DNA of 27,151 nt, from assembly GCA_002454125.1 (NCBI GenBank), contig DKII01000073.1, forward strand, positions 2,271-29,421, in the 5' to 3' direction. This document shows, one piece after another, positions 7,762-14,990 of the stretch. This stretch comes from Novosphingobium sp. UBA6722 (GTDB lineage Bacteria > Pseudomonadota > Alphaproteobacteria > Sphingomonadales > Sphingomonadaceae). The number at the start of each line of letters is the position of its first letter. Within the stretch, counting starts at the first letter, position 1. A program made the translations under genes and the position numbers. The notes under the pieces were generated by a model, which searched no databases, was not told where the DNA came from, and saw only the letters and a list, made by a program, of their open reading frames with translations.

Positions 7762-8067
7762 TCAGAGGTCCTCGGTCAGGATGAAGCAGGGGTTGTCGGT
7801 GAACTCGCCAAACCCGGCGGCGACCTTCTGAAATTCGGGATCGGAGACATCGGCCACAAAAGCATCCATGCCGTGAATGTCGATCACCTCGATATAGTCG
7901 TAGGGCGGCTTGGCATCCGAACCGAACAGGCCGGTGGCGCGGTGGACGGTGAAGCCGCGCACAGAGCCCAGCGCATTGACGCCGGGAATGTCGGTGCCGC
8001 GCGCCCAGGCCTCATAGGCTTCGCGGCTGGCGCCTTCCTTCAGGTTGAACAGGCAGACGATGCGCAT
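7762..8067 (-). CDS. HapK/REDY-like small protein
   Basis: A 101-residue protein with a ferredoxin-like dimeric alpha/beta-barrel pattern. The opening strand MRIVCLFNLKEGASREAYEAWARG, the central RGFTVHRATG, YDYIEVIDIHGMDAF and a closing FILTED strand fit the REDY-like/HapK family, named after genes in prodigiosin and related clusters; EthD-like is the alternative. No enzymatic role is established for most members. A strong ribosome-binding site (AGGGAGAGGA) precedes the ATG at 8067. It lies between the amidase and SDR genes in the same operon. Confidence 0.65.
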   Translation of the reverse strand: MRIVCLFNLKEGASREAYEAWARGTDIPGVNALGSVRGFTVHRATGLFGSDAKPPYDYIEVIDIHGMDAFVADVSDPEFQKVAAGFGEFTDNPCFILTEDL

Positions 8068-8080
8068 GGTTCCTCTCCCT

Positions 8081-9238
8081 TCAGATGTCGATGTTTGGCG
8101 GACGGCGGTAAGCTTGCAACTGGTTATCTAGCTGGCGGGCCAGCGCGATCAGCCCCGGCTCACTGCCCGGCGGACCGACCAGCTGGACGCTGACCGGCAG
8201 GCCATCCTCGCTCCACCCTGACGGCAGCGCCAGCGCGGGCAGCCCGGCGACGTTGGCCAGGCAGGTAAAGTCAGCCTGGTTGGACGGGGCGCGGGTGCCG
8301 TGGGGAAAGGCCACTTGCGGGGCGGTCGGCATGATCAGCACGCCGTCGCTGCCCAGCGCTTCACGCAAGGTCGTGCGGGTGCGGGCCAGCACTTCGGGGC
8401 GCTGCTCCATCCCGGCAGTGATCTTGAGGATGAACTTGAGTTCGTCGGACAGGCCGGGATTGTCTTCGCGGTATTCGGAGCCAAGATCGGCGATCAGCCA
8501 CTGCCCGGCGCTGACCAGGCCGGCCATCCGGATGTCGGTCAGGCTGTCGGGCAGGTTCAGCGTTGTGGGCGTCAGCGGCAAGGCGCGCAGCGCGGCTTCG
8601 AAGCCGGCCGTGACAGCTGGCTGAACCTCAACTTCGCCTTGGCGACCCAGCACGAAGGCGCGGGTGAACGTGACCGCATGGCCCGGATCGCTCGCCAGGA
8701 TCGGCCAGGCCGGTTCCAGCACATCGAGGCTGGCGGCGAGCGGTCCGATGCAGTCGAGCGCCGGCTCCAGAAAGGCCAGCCCATCGCTGCTCACCGCGCC
8801 CTCGGTCGGCTTCAGGCCATAGACCCCGCAATAGGCCGCCGGGATCCGGACCGAACCCATCGTATCGGTGCCGAGCGCCAGATCGCACAACCCGGCCGCC
8901 ACCGCCGCACCGCTGCCGCCCGACGAACCACCGGGCGTGTGGTCATGGCGGTGCGGGTTATGCGTGCGGCCATAGAAGGCATTATCGGTATGCGCTCCCA
9001 GCGCCGCCTCGTGCATGTTGACCGTGCCCAGGATTGCTGCCCCGGCGGTGCGCAGCTTGGTGACCACTTCTGCATCGCGGCTGGCAATGCGGTCACGATA
9101 GAGGCCCATTCCGCCGGTCCAGGGCAGGCCCTTGACCATGATGTTGGACTTCACCCCCACGGTCAGCCCCGCGAGCGGCCCCTCGCCGCCATGGGCGTCA
9201 GGATCGAGATCGACGAAGGCGCCCCAGCGGTCGTGCAT
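8081..9238 (-). CDS. amidase-signature family hydrolase
   Basis: A 385-residue amidase, shorter than the 450-500 usual for the family, lacking some N-terminal helix and loops. The Ser-cisSer-Lys triad is visible: Lys30 in VGVKSNI, Ser105 in the glycine-rich PGGSSGGSG block, and nucleophile Ser129 in GTDTMGSVRIPA. Members hydrolyse carboxamides to acid and ammonia or amine. Next to the PuuE-like hydrolase this suggests sequential opening of a cyclic amide or imide and removal of the amide, which is inference. The ATG at 9238 overlaps the TGA of the ligase gene (TGATG); a GTG one codon upstream is the alternative. No signal peptide. Confidence 0.9.
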   Translation of the reverse strand: MHDRWGAFVDLDPDAHGGEGPLAGLTVGVKSNIMVKGLPWTGGMGLYRDRIASRDAEVVTKLRTAGAAILGTVNMHEAALGAHTDNAFYGRTHNPHRHDHTPGGSSGGSGAAVAAGLCDLALGTDTMGSVRIPAAYCGVYGLKPTEGAVSSDGLAFLEPALDCIGPLAASLDVLEPAWPILASDPGHAVTFTRAFVLGRQGEVEVQPAVTAGFEAALRALPLTPTTLNLPDSLTDIRMAGLVSAGQWLIADLGSEYREDNPGLSDELKFILKITAGMEQRPEVLARTRTTLREALGSDGVLIMPTAPQVAFPHGTRAPSNQADFTCLANVAGLPALALPSGWSEDGLPVSVQLVGPPGSEPGLIALARQLDNQLQAYRRPPNIDI

Positions 9239-10596
9239 CACACACCGCGCTCGTCGATCAGGCGGATCGGTTTCTGGCGGGTGTCGATCTGGGTTGCGGC
9301 GGCCGTTCCGCCCGGCGCGCAGAGCTGGACCGCCACTTCGACGCCCAGGCCCCGCCGCAGGACTTCGGCCAGTTCGCCGGCATCGCTGCCGCCGCGGCTT
9401 TCGATCGTCACCACCATGTCATCGCGCTGGGTCGCGGCATCGCGGCGCAGGTGGCAGACATATTCGCCGGTCAGGTCGGGCCGGTTCTCGATCAGCGCGG
9501 CGATGGCGTGGGGGAACAGATTGATGCCGCGCAGCTTGACCATGTTGTCGCTGCGGCCCTTGAACCCGGCAATCCGCTTGAAGCCCAGTTCGCCCCGCCC
9601 ATCCAGCTCATGCGTGATATCGTGGGTGTTGAAGCGGATGCAGGGGGCGATGTCGTCCTTGAACAGGCAGGTGACGACCATGTCGCCAGTCTCGCCCCTG
9701 GCCACCGGCGTGCCGCTCTCGATATCGAGCAGTTCGAGGTACTGCGCATCTTCCCAGACATAGAGGCCGTCGCGGTCCGGTCCTTCGCCGGCGATCGAGC
9801 CGGTATCGCCCACCCCGTACCAGTCATAGGCCTTGGCGCCGTGCCAGGCCGCTTCGGTCGCTGCACGGTCTTCGGTACCCAGGTGGCCGATGATCATGCG
9901 CAGCTTGATCCGGTCAAAAAGCTGCTCTGCTTCAGCCACTTCGGCCAGCTTCCTGATGTAATCGACGAAGCCAACCATCACCGTCACGCCAAAGTCCGCC
10001 AGCAGGTTCACCTGGTTGACCGAGCGGGTTTCGATCCCCGTCCCGGCCGAAAGGAACAGCGAGTTGGTGAAGTGGGTCACGGCCTCGCGGATATAGTGCC
10101 CGCCGTTGATCATGCCGTGACCATAGACCGAATGGACCACGTCCTCTGGCTTCAGCCCCATCCAGCGGTACATCCGCCCGACCAGCAGGTTGGTCACCTC
10201 GCGCCCCTTGGGCCCGAACATCAGCGGCTGCGGGCGGCCAGTGGTGCCGCTGGTGGTGTGGAACACTACCGGATCGGAACCCCGCCCGTCGAAATCGCCA
10301 TAGGGCGGGTGCGCGTTGACTGAGGCCATCAGGTCGGTCTTGTCATAGACCGGCAGCTTGGTGATGTCGGCCAGCCCGGTGATGTCGCCCGGCTCGATCC
10401 CCTGCGCGCCCCACAGGCGCTGGTAGAACGGGATCTGCCAGCCGCGCTGCATCAGCCGCCGGAACTGGGCATCCTGGATCGCGAAGATCTCGTCGCGGCT
10501 GATATTGCGATAGCGCGCGGTAAAGGCATCCCCGACCGGGTAATCGGCCAGCATTTGCTTGATGTCGAAGGCTTCAAAGTAGGTCGGGAAGCTCAT
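9238..10596 (-). CDS. phenylacetate-CoA ligase-like acyl-CoA synthetase
   Basis: A 452-residue adenylate-forming enzyme of the PaaK branch. The N-terminal block with WQIPFYQRLW and LPVYDKTDL is typical of PaaK-like ligases. The phosphate loop is TTSGTTGRP (114-122), the hinge region is GFKGRSDNMVKLRGINLFP, and TRQKPIRLID near the end carries the candidate catalytic lysine. It would activate a carboxylic acid to its CoA thioester with ATP. Substrate unknown; aromatic acids are usual for PaaK, but the neighbouring genes handle short aliphatic acyl-CoAs. The ATG at 10596 overlaps the upstream stop (ATGA). Confidence 0.88.
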   Translation of the reverse strand: MSFPTYFEAFDIKQMLADYPVGDAFTARYRNISRDEIFAIQDAQFRRLMQRGWQIPFYQRLWGAQGIEPGDITGLADITKLPVYDKTDLMASVNAHPPYGDFDGRGSDPVVFHTTSGTTGRPQPLMFGPKGREVTNLLVGRMYRWMGLKPEDVVHSVYGHGMINGGHYIREAVTHFTNSLFLSAGTGIETRSVNQVNLLADFGVTVMVGFVDYIRKLAEVAEAEQLFDRIKLRMIIGHLGTEDRAATEAAWHGAKAYDWYGVGDTGSIAGEGPDRDGLYVWEDAQYLELLDIESGTPVARGETGDMVVTCLFKDDIAPCIRFNTHDITHELDGRGELGFKRIAGFKGRSDNMVKLRGINLFPHAIAALIENRPDLTGEYVCHLRRDAATQRDDMVVTIESRGGSDAGELAEVLRRGLGVEVAVQLCAPGGTAAATQIDTRQKPIRLIDERGV

Positions 10597-11870
10597 GTCG
10601 GGTCCGTGAAATAGGTCAGGGGATCGGAAAACAGGCGTGGGTCGTGCCCAGCGGGTGCGAGCTCGCGGGCGAAATCGAGCTTGGCCTGCCTTTGGTCAGG
10701 CGAGAGCGGTGCATCGGGGCTGCCCAGCGTGTGCGGCACGGCGATGGTCTGCGTGGTGCCGCCCGCCGTGACGCGCAGCTCCTGCGGGAACAGGGCGTTG
10801 GGATCGGCGTTGCCGTCCGCCACCAGCGCGACCTTGCCGGCTAGCGCCGCGAGCGCCGGATCGGCGAAGTTTTCCGCCGTGAAGCGGCGCGGGTCGATCC
10901 GCCCGTCAGTCAGCATCAGTGCCGCCAGGAACGGCAGGCAGAGCCGCGCATAAGCAGGCGTCATGTCAGGCTTGTAAGGCCGCCCGACCAGGCCGTGAAT
11001 CAGCGGCGGGCAGGCGAGTTCGATCCGCTCGACGCCCTGCCCTGCCAAGGCCTGCAAGGCCCCAAGCGCCGCATGGCTGGCGCGGCCGGAAGGGAACGGC
11101 TTGGTGCTGATCTCGGCAATCCGCCAGACCTGGCCCAGGTCGCGGGTGTAGCGTGACAGGTCGCCCTGATCGATCAGCTTGAAATACCCGAACGGCCCCT
11201 CCAGCGGATCAAGCGGCGCGGTAAAGCCGGCCTTGGCCAGGTCGCTGGCTGTCACCGCCGCGCGGGCGGCATTGGCGACCTGGAACGGCAGGGTCATCGA
11301 GCCTTCGACGTGCGCTTGCATCGTCCCCGCCGCGCTCGAATAGGCGAGACCCAGCGCATGCTCCAGCGGCGCGCCATCAATCCGCGCTACGGCCAGCGCT
11401 GCGCCGATTACGCCGGCTGTGGCCGGGCGGAAAAAGCTGAGCGCCGAGTCCGCCGCAATGCCAAGGCCCGAAGCGACATCAACACCGATGGCGAGCGCCA
11501 CCAGCACATCCTCGGGATCGCAGCCACCCTTGCGGTCAATGGCGGCGCCGAGTGCAGCGGTCACGACACTCATAGCATGAACCACGGCCGGTTCGTGGAC
11601 CGCATCCCATTCCAGGCAGTGAATGCGATAGCCGTTGACGAATGCCGCGCCCGGTGCGGGCAGGCGTTCGGCTGTGCCGATCAGGCGGGCCTCGGCATCA
11701 TTGCCCATGGCCCGCGCCGCAGTGAGGATCGCGTCTGAGCCCGGCGCGCTCACCCCAGCCGCACCGACCGCCAACGTGTCGCCCAACAGCCGGACCGCAT
11801 CGGCGCGGACAGCCTCAGGCAGCTGGTGCGCTGCCCCGGCAAAGGCGAGGAGTTCGCCGGTCGCGCTCAT
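10593..11870 (-). CDS. MmgE/PrpD-family protein (second of a tandem pair)
   Basis: A 425-residue protein of the MmgE/PrpD family, which includes 2-methylcitrate dehydratase, cis-aconitate decarboxylase and iminodisuccinate epimerase. The mostly helical N-domain carries NGYRIHCLEWDAVHEPAVVHAMSV, the region where the family has an active-site acid and histidine; here it reads LEWDAVH rather than the LDxDDTW common in cis-aconitate decarboxylase and PrpD. The later STKPFPSGRASHAALGAL is the usual lid segment. Reaction unknown; a dehydration, epimerisation or decarboxylation of a di- or tricarboxylic acid is possible. No prpB or prpC lies nearby, so methylcitrate metabolism is unlikely. It overlaps both neighbours by ATGA. 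Confidence 0.87.
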   Translation of the reverse strand: MSATGELLAFAGAAHQLPEAVRADAVRLLGDTLAVGAAGVSAPGSDAILTAARAMGNDAEARLIGTAERLPAPGAAFVNGYRIHCLEWDAVHEPAVVHAMSVVTAALGAAIDRKGGCDPEDVLVALAIGVDVASGLGIAADSALSFFRPATAGVIGAALAVARIDGAPLEHALGLAYSSAAGTMQAHVEGSMTLPFQVANAARAAVTASDLAKAGFTAPLDPLEGPFGYFKLIDQGDLSRYTRDLGQVWRIAEISTKPFPSGRASHAALGALQALAGQGVERIELACPPLIHGLVGRPYKPDMTPAYARLCLPFLAALMLTDGRIDPRRFTAENFADPALAALAGKVALVADGNADPNALFPQELRVTAGGTTQTIAVPHTLGSPDAPLSPDQRQAKLDFARELAPAGHDPRLFSDPLTYFTDPT

Positions 11871-13099
11871 CCCAGCCAGTCCTCAAGCAAGTCGGTGATT
11901 TCCGCCGCTTCATCGCCTTCGAGCGCCAGCGCACAGGCGCGTTCGGCTTCTTCCGGTGGCAGCCCGCCCCAGCCGGCGAGCGTGTGCATCTTCTGCTTGA
12001 TCACCGCCTCATCGACCGGACGCTCAGGATCGCCGCGGGTATCGATCAGCTCCACACCATTAACACGTGCACCGAAGTGTGCCGGGTATCGCGCTGTAAT
12101 TGCAGTATCTTCCGAAACCGAAACCTGCGCCCGCAGTGGTGCCAGTTCAGCAATCGCCTCCGGCGTAAAGTCTTCAGGCCGCGCCTCTCGCCCGCTAGCG
12201 ATCACCGCCACGGCGTGCTGCAGGCTGAACTTGGCATCGACCTCGGTCACCGGGTTGGGCCGGTCGCAGAAGGCGATGGCATCGGCATAGGTCTCGACCC
12301 GAAACGGCGCGGTGAGTTCTCCCCGTGCCCGCAATTCCAGCGCGCAGTCGATCACCGGGTGGGCATGGCGGCAGGCCGCCCATGGCTTGAAGCTGACTTC
12401 GTGGATCCGCCAGCCCTCGCCCAGTTCCAGCGGCTTGGGCTCACCGCAGGTTGCCGCGTAGAGCCCCTGCGGCCCTTCCAGCACGGAGGCCGTGCCAGTC
12501 AATCCACGTGAGGCCATATAGGCGGCGAAGTAGCCATTGTTGCCCGCCATGGCGACGTGCCACTGCTTGGTCATCCCGGCTTCGTGCAGCATCTGCCACA
12601 GCCCGCCGGTGGTCGATCCGGCATTGCTGAGCGCGGCGACCAATTGCGCTTCATCCAGCCCCAACACCGATCCCGCCGCCGCAGCTGCGCCGAACGGCCC
12701 GGCGGTCGCGGTGTTGTGATAGTGGGCATAGTGCTTTGCGTCGAAGCTCGCGCCGATCGCGATCATCGCCTGATAGCCGCGCACCGCCCCATCAAGCACG
12801 GCGTCCAGATCGGCATCGACATCGCCGGCGGCTTCCAGCGCCGCCGCCCAGATCACTGGCCCGGGATGGAGCAGCGCGCTGCGGTGGACATCATCCATCT
12901 CCAGCACGCCGCCCAGCCAACCGGCCCGGCGCGCGCCGCCCAGGTCAGCCTGATACAGCACCTTGGCCACTTGCGTCTGGCGCGCGCCCGCGACACAGGC
13001 GAGCCAGTCCAGCAGGTGCAGCCGCGCACGCGCCCTATCGCTTTCCGTGATCGGGCGCGCTAGTGTCCGGACAAGTTGGACCAGCAAGGGCTCGCTCAT
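11867..13099 (-). CDS. MmgE/PrpD-family protein (first of a tandem pair)
   Basis: A 410-residue MmgE/PrpD protein, clearly diverged from its neighbour at 10593. The N-terminus has the family's ARLHLLDWLACVAGA helix. The active-site region reads VLEMDDVHRSALLHPGPV, and VSFKPWAACRHAHPVIDCAL is the C-terminal lid motif. The ATG at 13099 is supported by CGGAGGGCGGCT just before it. It is the first gene of the long minus-strand operon, with its start 32 bases from that of the divergent GntR gene. A TGTCCGGACA palindrome lies inside its codons 9 to 12. Two adjacent members may be separate enzymes or two subunits of one. Confidence 0.87.
   Translation of the reverse strand: MSEPLLVQLVRTLARPITESDRARARLHLLDWLACVAGARQTQVAKVLYQADLGGARRAGWLGGVLEMDDVHRSALLHPGPVIWAAALEAAGDVDADLDAVLDGAVRGYQAMIAIGASFDAKHYAHYHNTATAGPFGAAAAAGSVLGLDEAQLVAALSNAGSTTGGLWQMLHEAGMTKQWHVAMAGNNGYFAAYMASRGLTGTASVLEGPQGLYAATCGEPKPLELGEGWRIHEVSFKPWAACRHAHPVIDCALELRARGELTAPFRVETYADAIAFCDRPNPVTEVDAKFSLQHAVAVIASGREARPEDFTPEAIAELAPLRAQVSVSEDTAITARYPAHFGARVNGVELIDTRGDPERPVDEAVIKQKMHTLAGWGGLPPEEAERACALALEGDEAAEITDLLEDWLG
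13064..13073. promoter_or_regulatory. operator-like palindrome TGTCCGGACA, copy 2
   Basis: A perfect copy of the 10-bp palindrome at the divergent PrpD/GntR junction. It lies within the first PrpD gene, 26 bases after its ATG, and 59 bases before the GntR start. From here it could block elongation into the PrpD operon and control the regulator's own promoter. I see no convincing -35/-10 pair around it. Confidence 0.6.
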
Positions 13100-13131
13100 A
13101 GCCGCCCTCCGGGACCAGACGGGAGCAAGGA

Positions 13132-13887
13132 TTGACTGCCAGCATGACCGTGACGCGTGATCGCGAAGCCCCCCGCTACCTGCAGGTGGCCGGGGAACTG
13201 CGCGCCGAAATCCTTTCGGGCAAGTTCGCCGCGCGTGACCAATTTCCGACCGAAAGCGACCTGTGCCAGCGCTACGGCGTTTCGCGCTTCACCATTCGTG
13301 AGGCGCTGCGCCGGTTGCAGAACGAAGGGCTGATCGCCCGCAAGCGCGGCTCTGGCACGGTGGTGCAACCGGCGGCCGCGCGCGGCGGCACGCTGCACCA
13401 GCCGCTCTCCAACGTCGGCGAAATCCTGCAGTACGCGCGTGACACCCACGTGACCTACGAGCCGCGCGGCCGCGGCGAACTGCCGCGCGAGATTGCCGAG
13501 CAGATCGAAGTGGACACCAGCGGCGCTTGGACCTGCTTTCGCGGAGTCCGCAGCCCGCAGCTTGACGGCCAGCCGATCGCCGCGACCGACGCCTATTTCC
13601 ACGAAAGCGTCGACGCGGCGGTGGAGCGGCTCGATTTGGGTGCCGGCACGCTGTTCAGCCAGATCGAACAGCTCGCCGGGGTCAGCATCGGCAAGGTAAC
13701 GCAGGACATCCAGGCAGTTGCCGCCAGCGCCGATATTGCCAAGGCGCTCGATCTGAAGCGCGGCAGCCCGGTGCTGCGGATCCTGCGCTGTTACCTTGAT
13801 GCCAAGGGCCGCGTCTTTGAAATCTCGGTCAGCCACCACCCGGGCGATCGCTTCGCCTACTCGATGCATATCGACGTCGAAGGCTGA
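13132..13887 (+). CDS. GntR-family transcriptional regulator with UTRA domain (HutC type)
   Basis: A 251-residue regulator: a winged helix-turn-helix at about residues 14-80 (FPTESDLCQRYGVSRFTIRE recognition region, then the wing RKRGSGTVV) and a UTRA effector-binding domain at about 105-245. The TTG at 13132 has GGGAG six bases upstream and is slightly preferred; the ATG at 13144 (four codons on) has worse spacing. It sits alone on the plus strand between the two catabolic operons, so it most likely senses a pathway intermediate and represses both. The three TGTCCGGACA palindromes are its candidate binding sites; the link is inferred from position and form. Confidence 0.92.
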   Translation: MTASMTVTRDREAPRYLQVAGELRAEILSGKFAARDQFPTESDLCQRYGVSRFTIREALRRLQNEGLIARKRGSGTVVQPAAARGGTLHQPLSNVGEILQYARDTHVTYEPRGRGELPREIAEQIEVDTSGAWTCFRGVRSPQLDGQPIAATDAYFHESVDAAVERLDLGAGTLFSQIEQLAGVSIGKVTQDIQAVAASADIAKALDLKRGSPVLRILRCYLDAKGRVFEISVSHHPGDRFAYSMHIDVEG

Positions 13888-13893
13888 CATTCC

Positions 13894-14979
13894 CTAGCCC
13901 TCGCCCAGTTCGGGCACCGGGCCGGGTTGCCATGGCGCTTCACCCGCAAAGCGGATCGGCGGGGCGATGTGGTGACGCCCATCAGCCTCGACCAGCAAGC
14001 CGCGCTGGGCAACGTGCGGCTCGTCCAGCGCCTCGCGGAAATCGAGCACGGGGGCGAAGGCCACGTCCTTGTCGTGGAACCACGCCACCCATTCGTCGCG
14101 GCTCTTGGTCAGGAAGGTTTCGCGCAGAAAGGCGATCAGCGGCGCCTGCACGGGCCCCGCGTCCTGCTCGGCCAGGGCAATCAGGTCGGGCCGGCCCAGC
14201 GCGGTCAGCAGGTTGGTGGCGAACTTGATCTCGCGCCCGCCCAGCACGACGTGGCGGCCATCGCTGGTCTGGTAGACCTGATAGAAACCCGCCCCGCCGA
14301 GCGAACGCTGCTCGCTCGACTTGGGCGACGGCCCGCCGGCAATCGCGCTGCCCGCCGTATGCGCGCACCACGGCAGCAGGCTGTCGAACATGGCGACATC
14401 AATATAGTCACCCTCGCCCGTCTGCTCGCGTCCGATCAGCGCCATCAGCACGGCCGAAAGCGCGGTCAGGCCAGCGGCAAGATCGGCGCTGGGCGCGCCC
14501 GGCACCACCGGCGTCCCGTCTGGCCCGTCATTGACGCTCATGAACCCGGCCAGGGCCTGGACCGCCATGTCATGCGCCGGATGGTGCGCCAGCTCACCCT
14601 CTTGCCCGAAGGCGGAGATTGAGCAGTAAACGATCCGCTGGTTGAGCGCGCGGACCGCCGGGTAATCGAAGCCCAGCCGCTTCATCACGCCGGGTCGGAA
14701 GCCTTCGACGAAGACGTCAGCCTTGGCAATCAGCGCGCGCAGCGCCGCCTTGCCTTCGTCACTCTTGAGGTCAAGTACCCGGCTTTCCTTGCCGCGGTTG
14801 AGGTTGGCAAACCAGACCGACTGGCCATTCTCAAACGGCGCCTGGCTGCGGACCGGCTCACCCCCGCGCGGCTCGATCTTGATCACCCGCGCGCCCTGAT
14901 CGGCCATCATCACGGTCATGGCCGGGCCCGGCAGGAACTGCGTCAGGTCGACAACGGTGATGCCGCTCAGCTTGCCCAT
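13894..14979 (-). CDS. CaiB/BaiF-family (class III) CoA-transferase, copy B
   Basis: A 361-residue class III CoA-transferase moving CoA between carboxylic acids through an aspartyl-CoA intermediate. Seen: the GITVVDLTQFLPGP opening, ARVIKIEPRGGEP, the NLNRGKES segment, the catalytic Asp in HPAHDMAVQALAGF, and DVAMFDSLLPW. The ATG at 14979 has GAGGG five bases upstream and gives the common MGKLSGI start; a GTG at 14994, overlapping the previous stop as GTGA, is the alternative. Last gene of the CitE operon, ending seven bases from the convergent GntR gene. It is shorter than its neighbour and not a recent duplicate of it. Confidence 0.9.
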   Translation of the reverse strand: MGKLSGITVVDLTQFLPGPAMTVMMADQGARVIKIEPRGGEPVRSQAPFENGQSVWFANLNRGKESRVLDLKSDEGKAALRALIAKADVFVEGFRPGVMKRLGFDYPAVRALNQRIVYCSISAFGQEGELAHHPAHDMAVQALAGFMSVNDGPDGTPVVPGAPSADLAAGLTALSAVLMALIGREQTGEGDYIDVAMFDSLLPWCAHTAGSAIAGGPSPKSSEQRSLGGAGFYQVYQTSDGRHVVLGGREIKFATNLLTALGRPDLIALAEQDAGPVQAPLIAFLRETFLTKSRDEWVAWFHDKDVAFAPVLDFREALDEPHVAQRGLLVEADGRHHIAPPIRFAGEAPWQPGPVPELGEG

Positions 14980-14990
14980 CGCACCCTCGG

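Noticed and set aside
8300..9763. 487-codon open frame on the plus strand across the amidase and ligase genes
   Set aside because: It crosses the junction of two well-supported minus-strand genes and has an Arg/Gly/Ala-rich composition typical of shadow frames.
10593..13099. Methylcitrate cycle (prpD) assignment
   Set aside because: No methylcitrate synthase or methylisocitrate lyase gene is nearby, and the active-site motif differs from PrpD.
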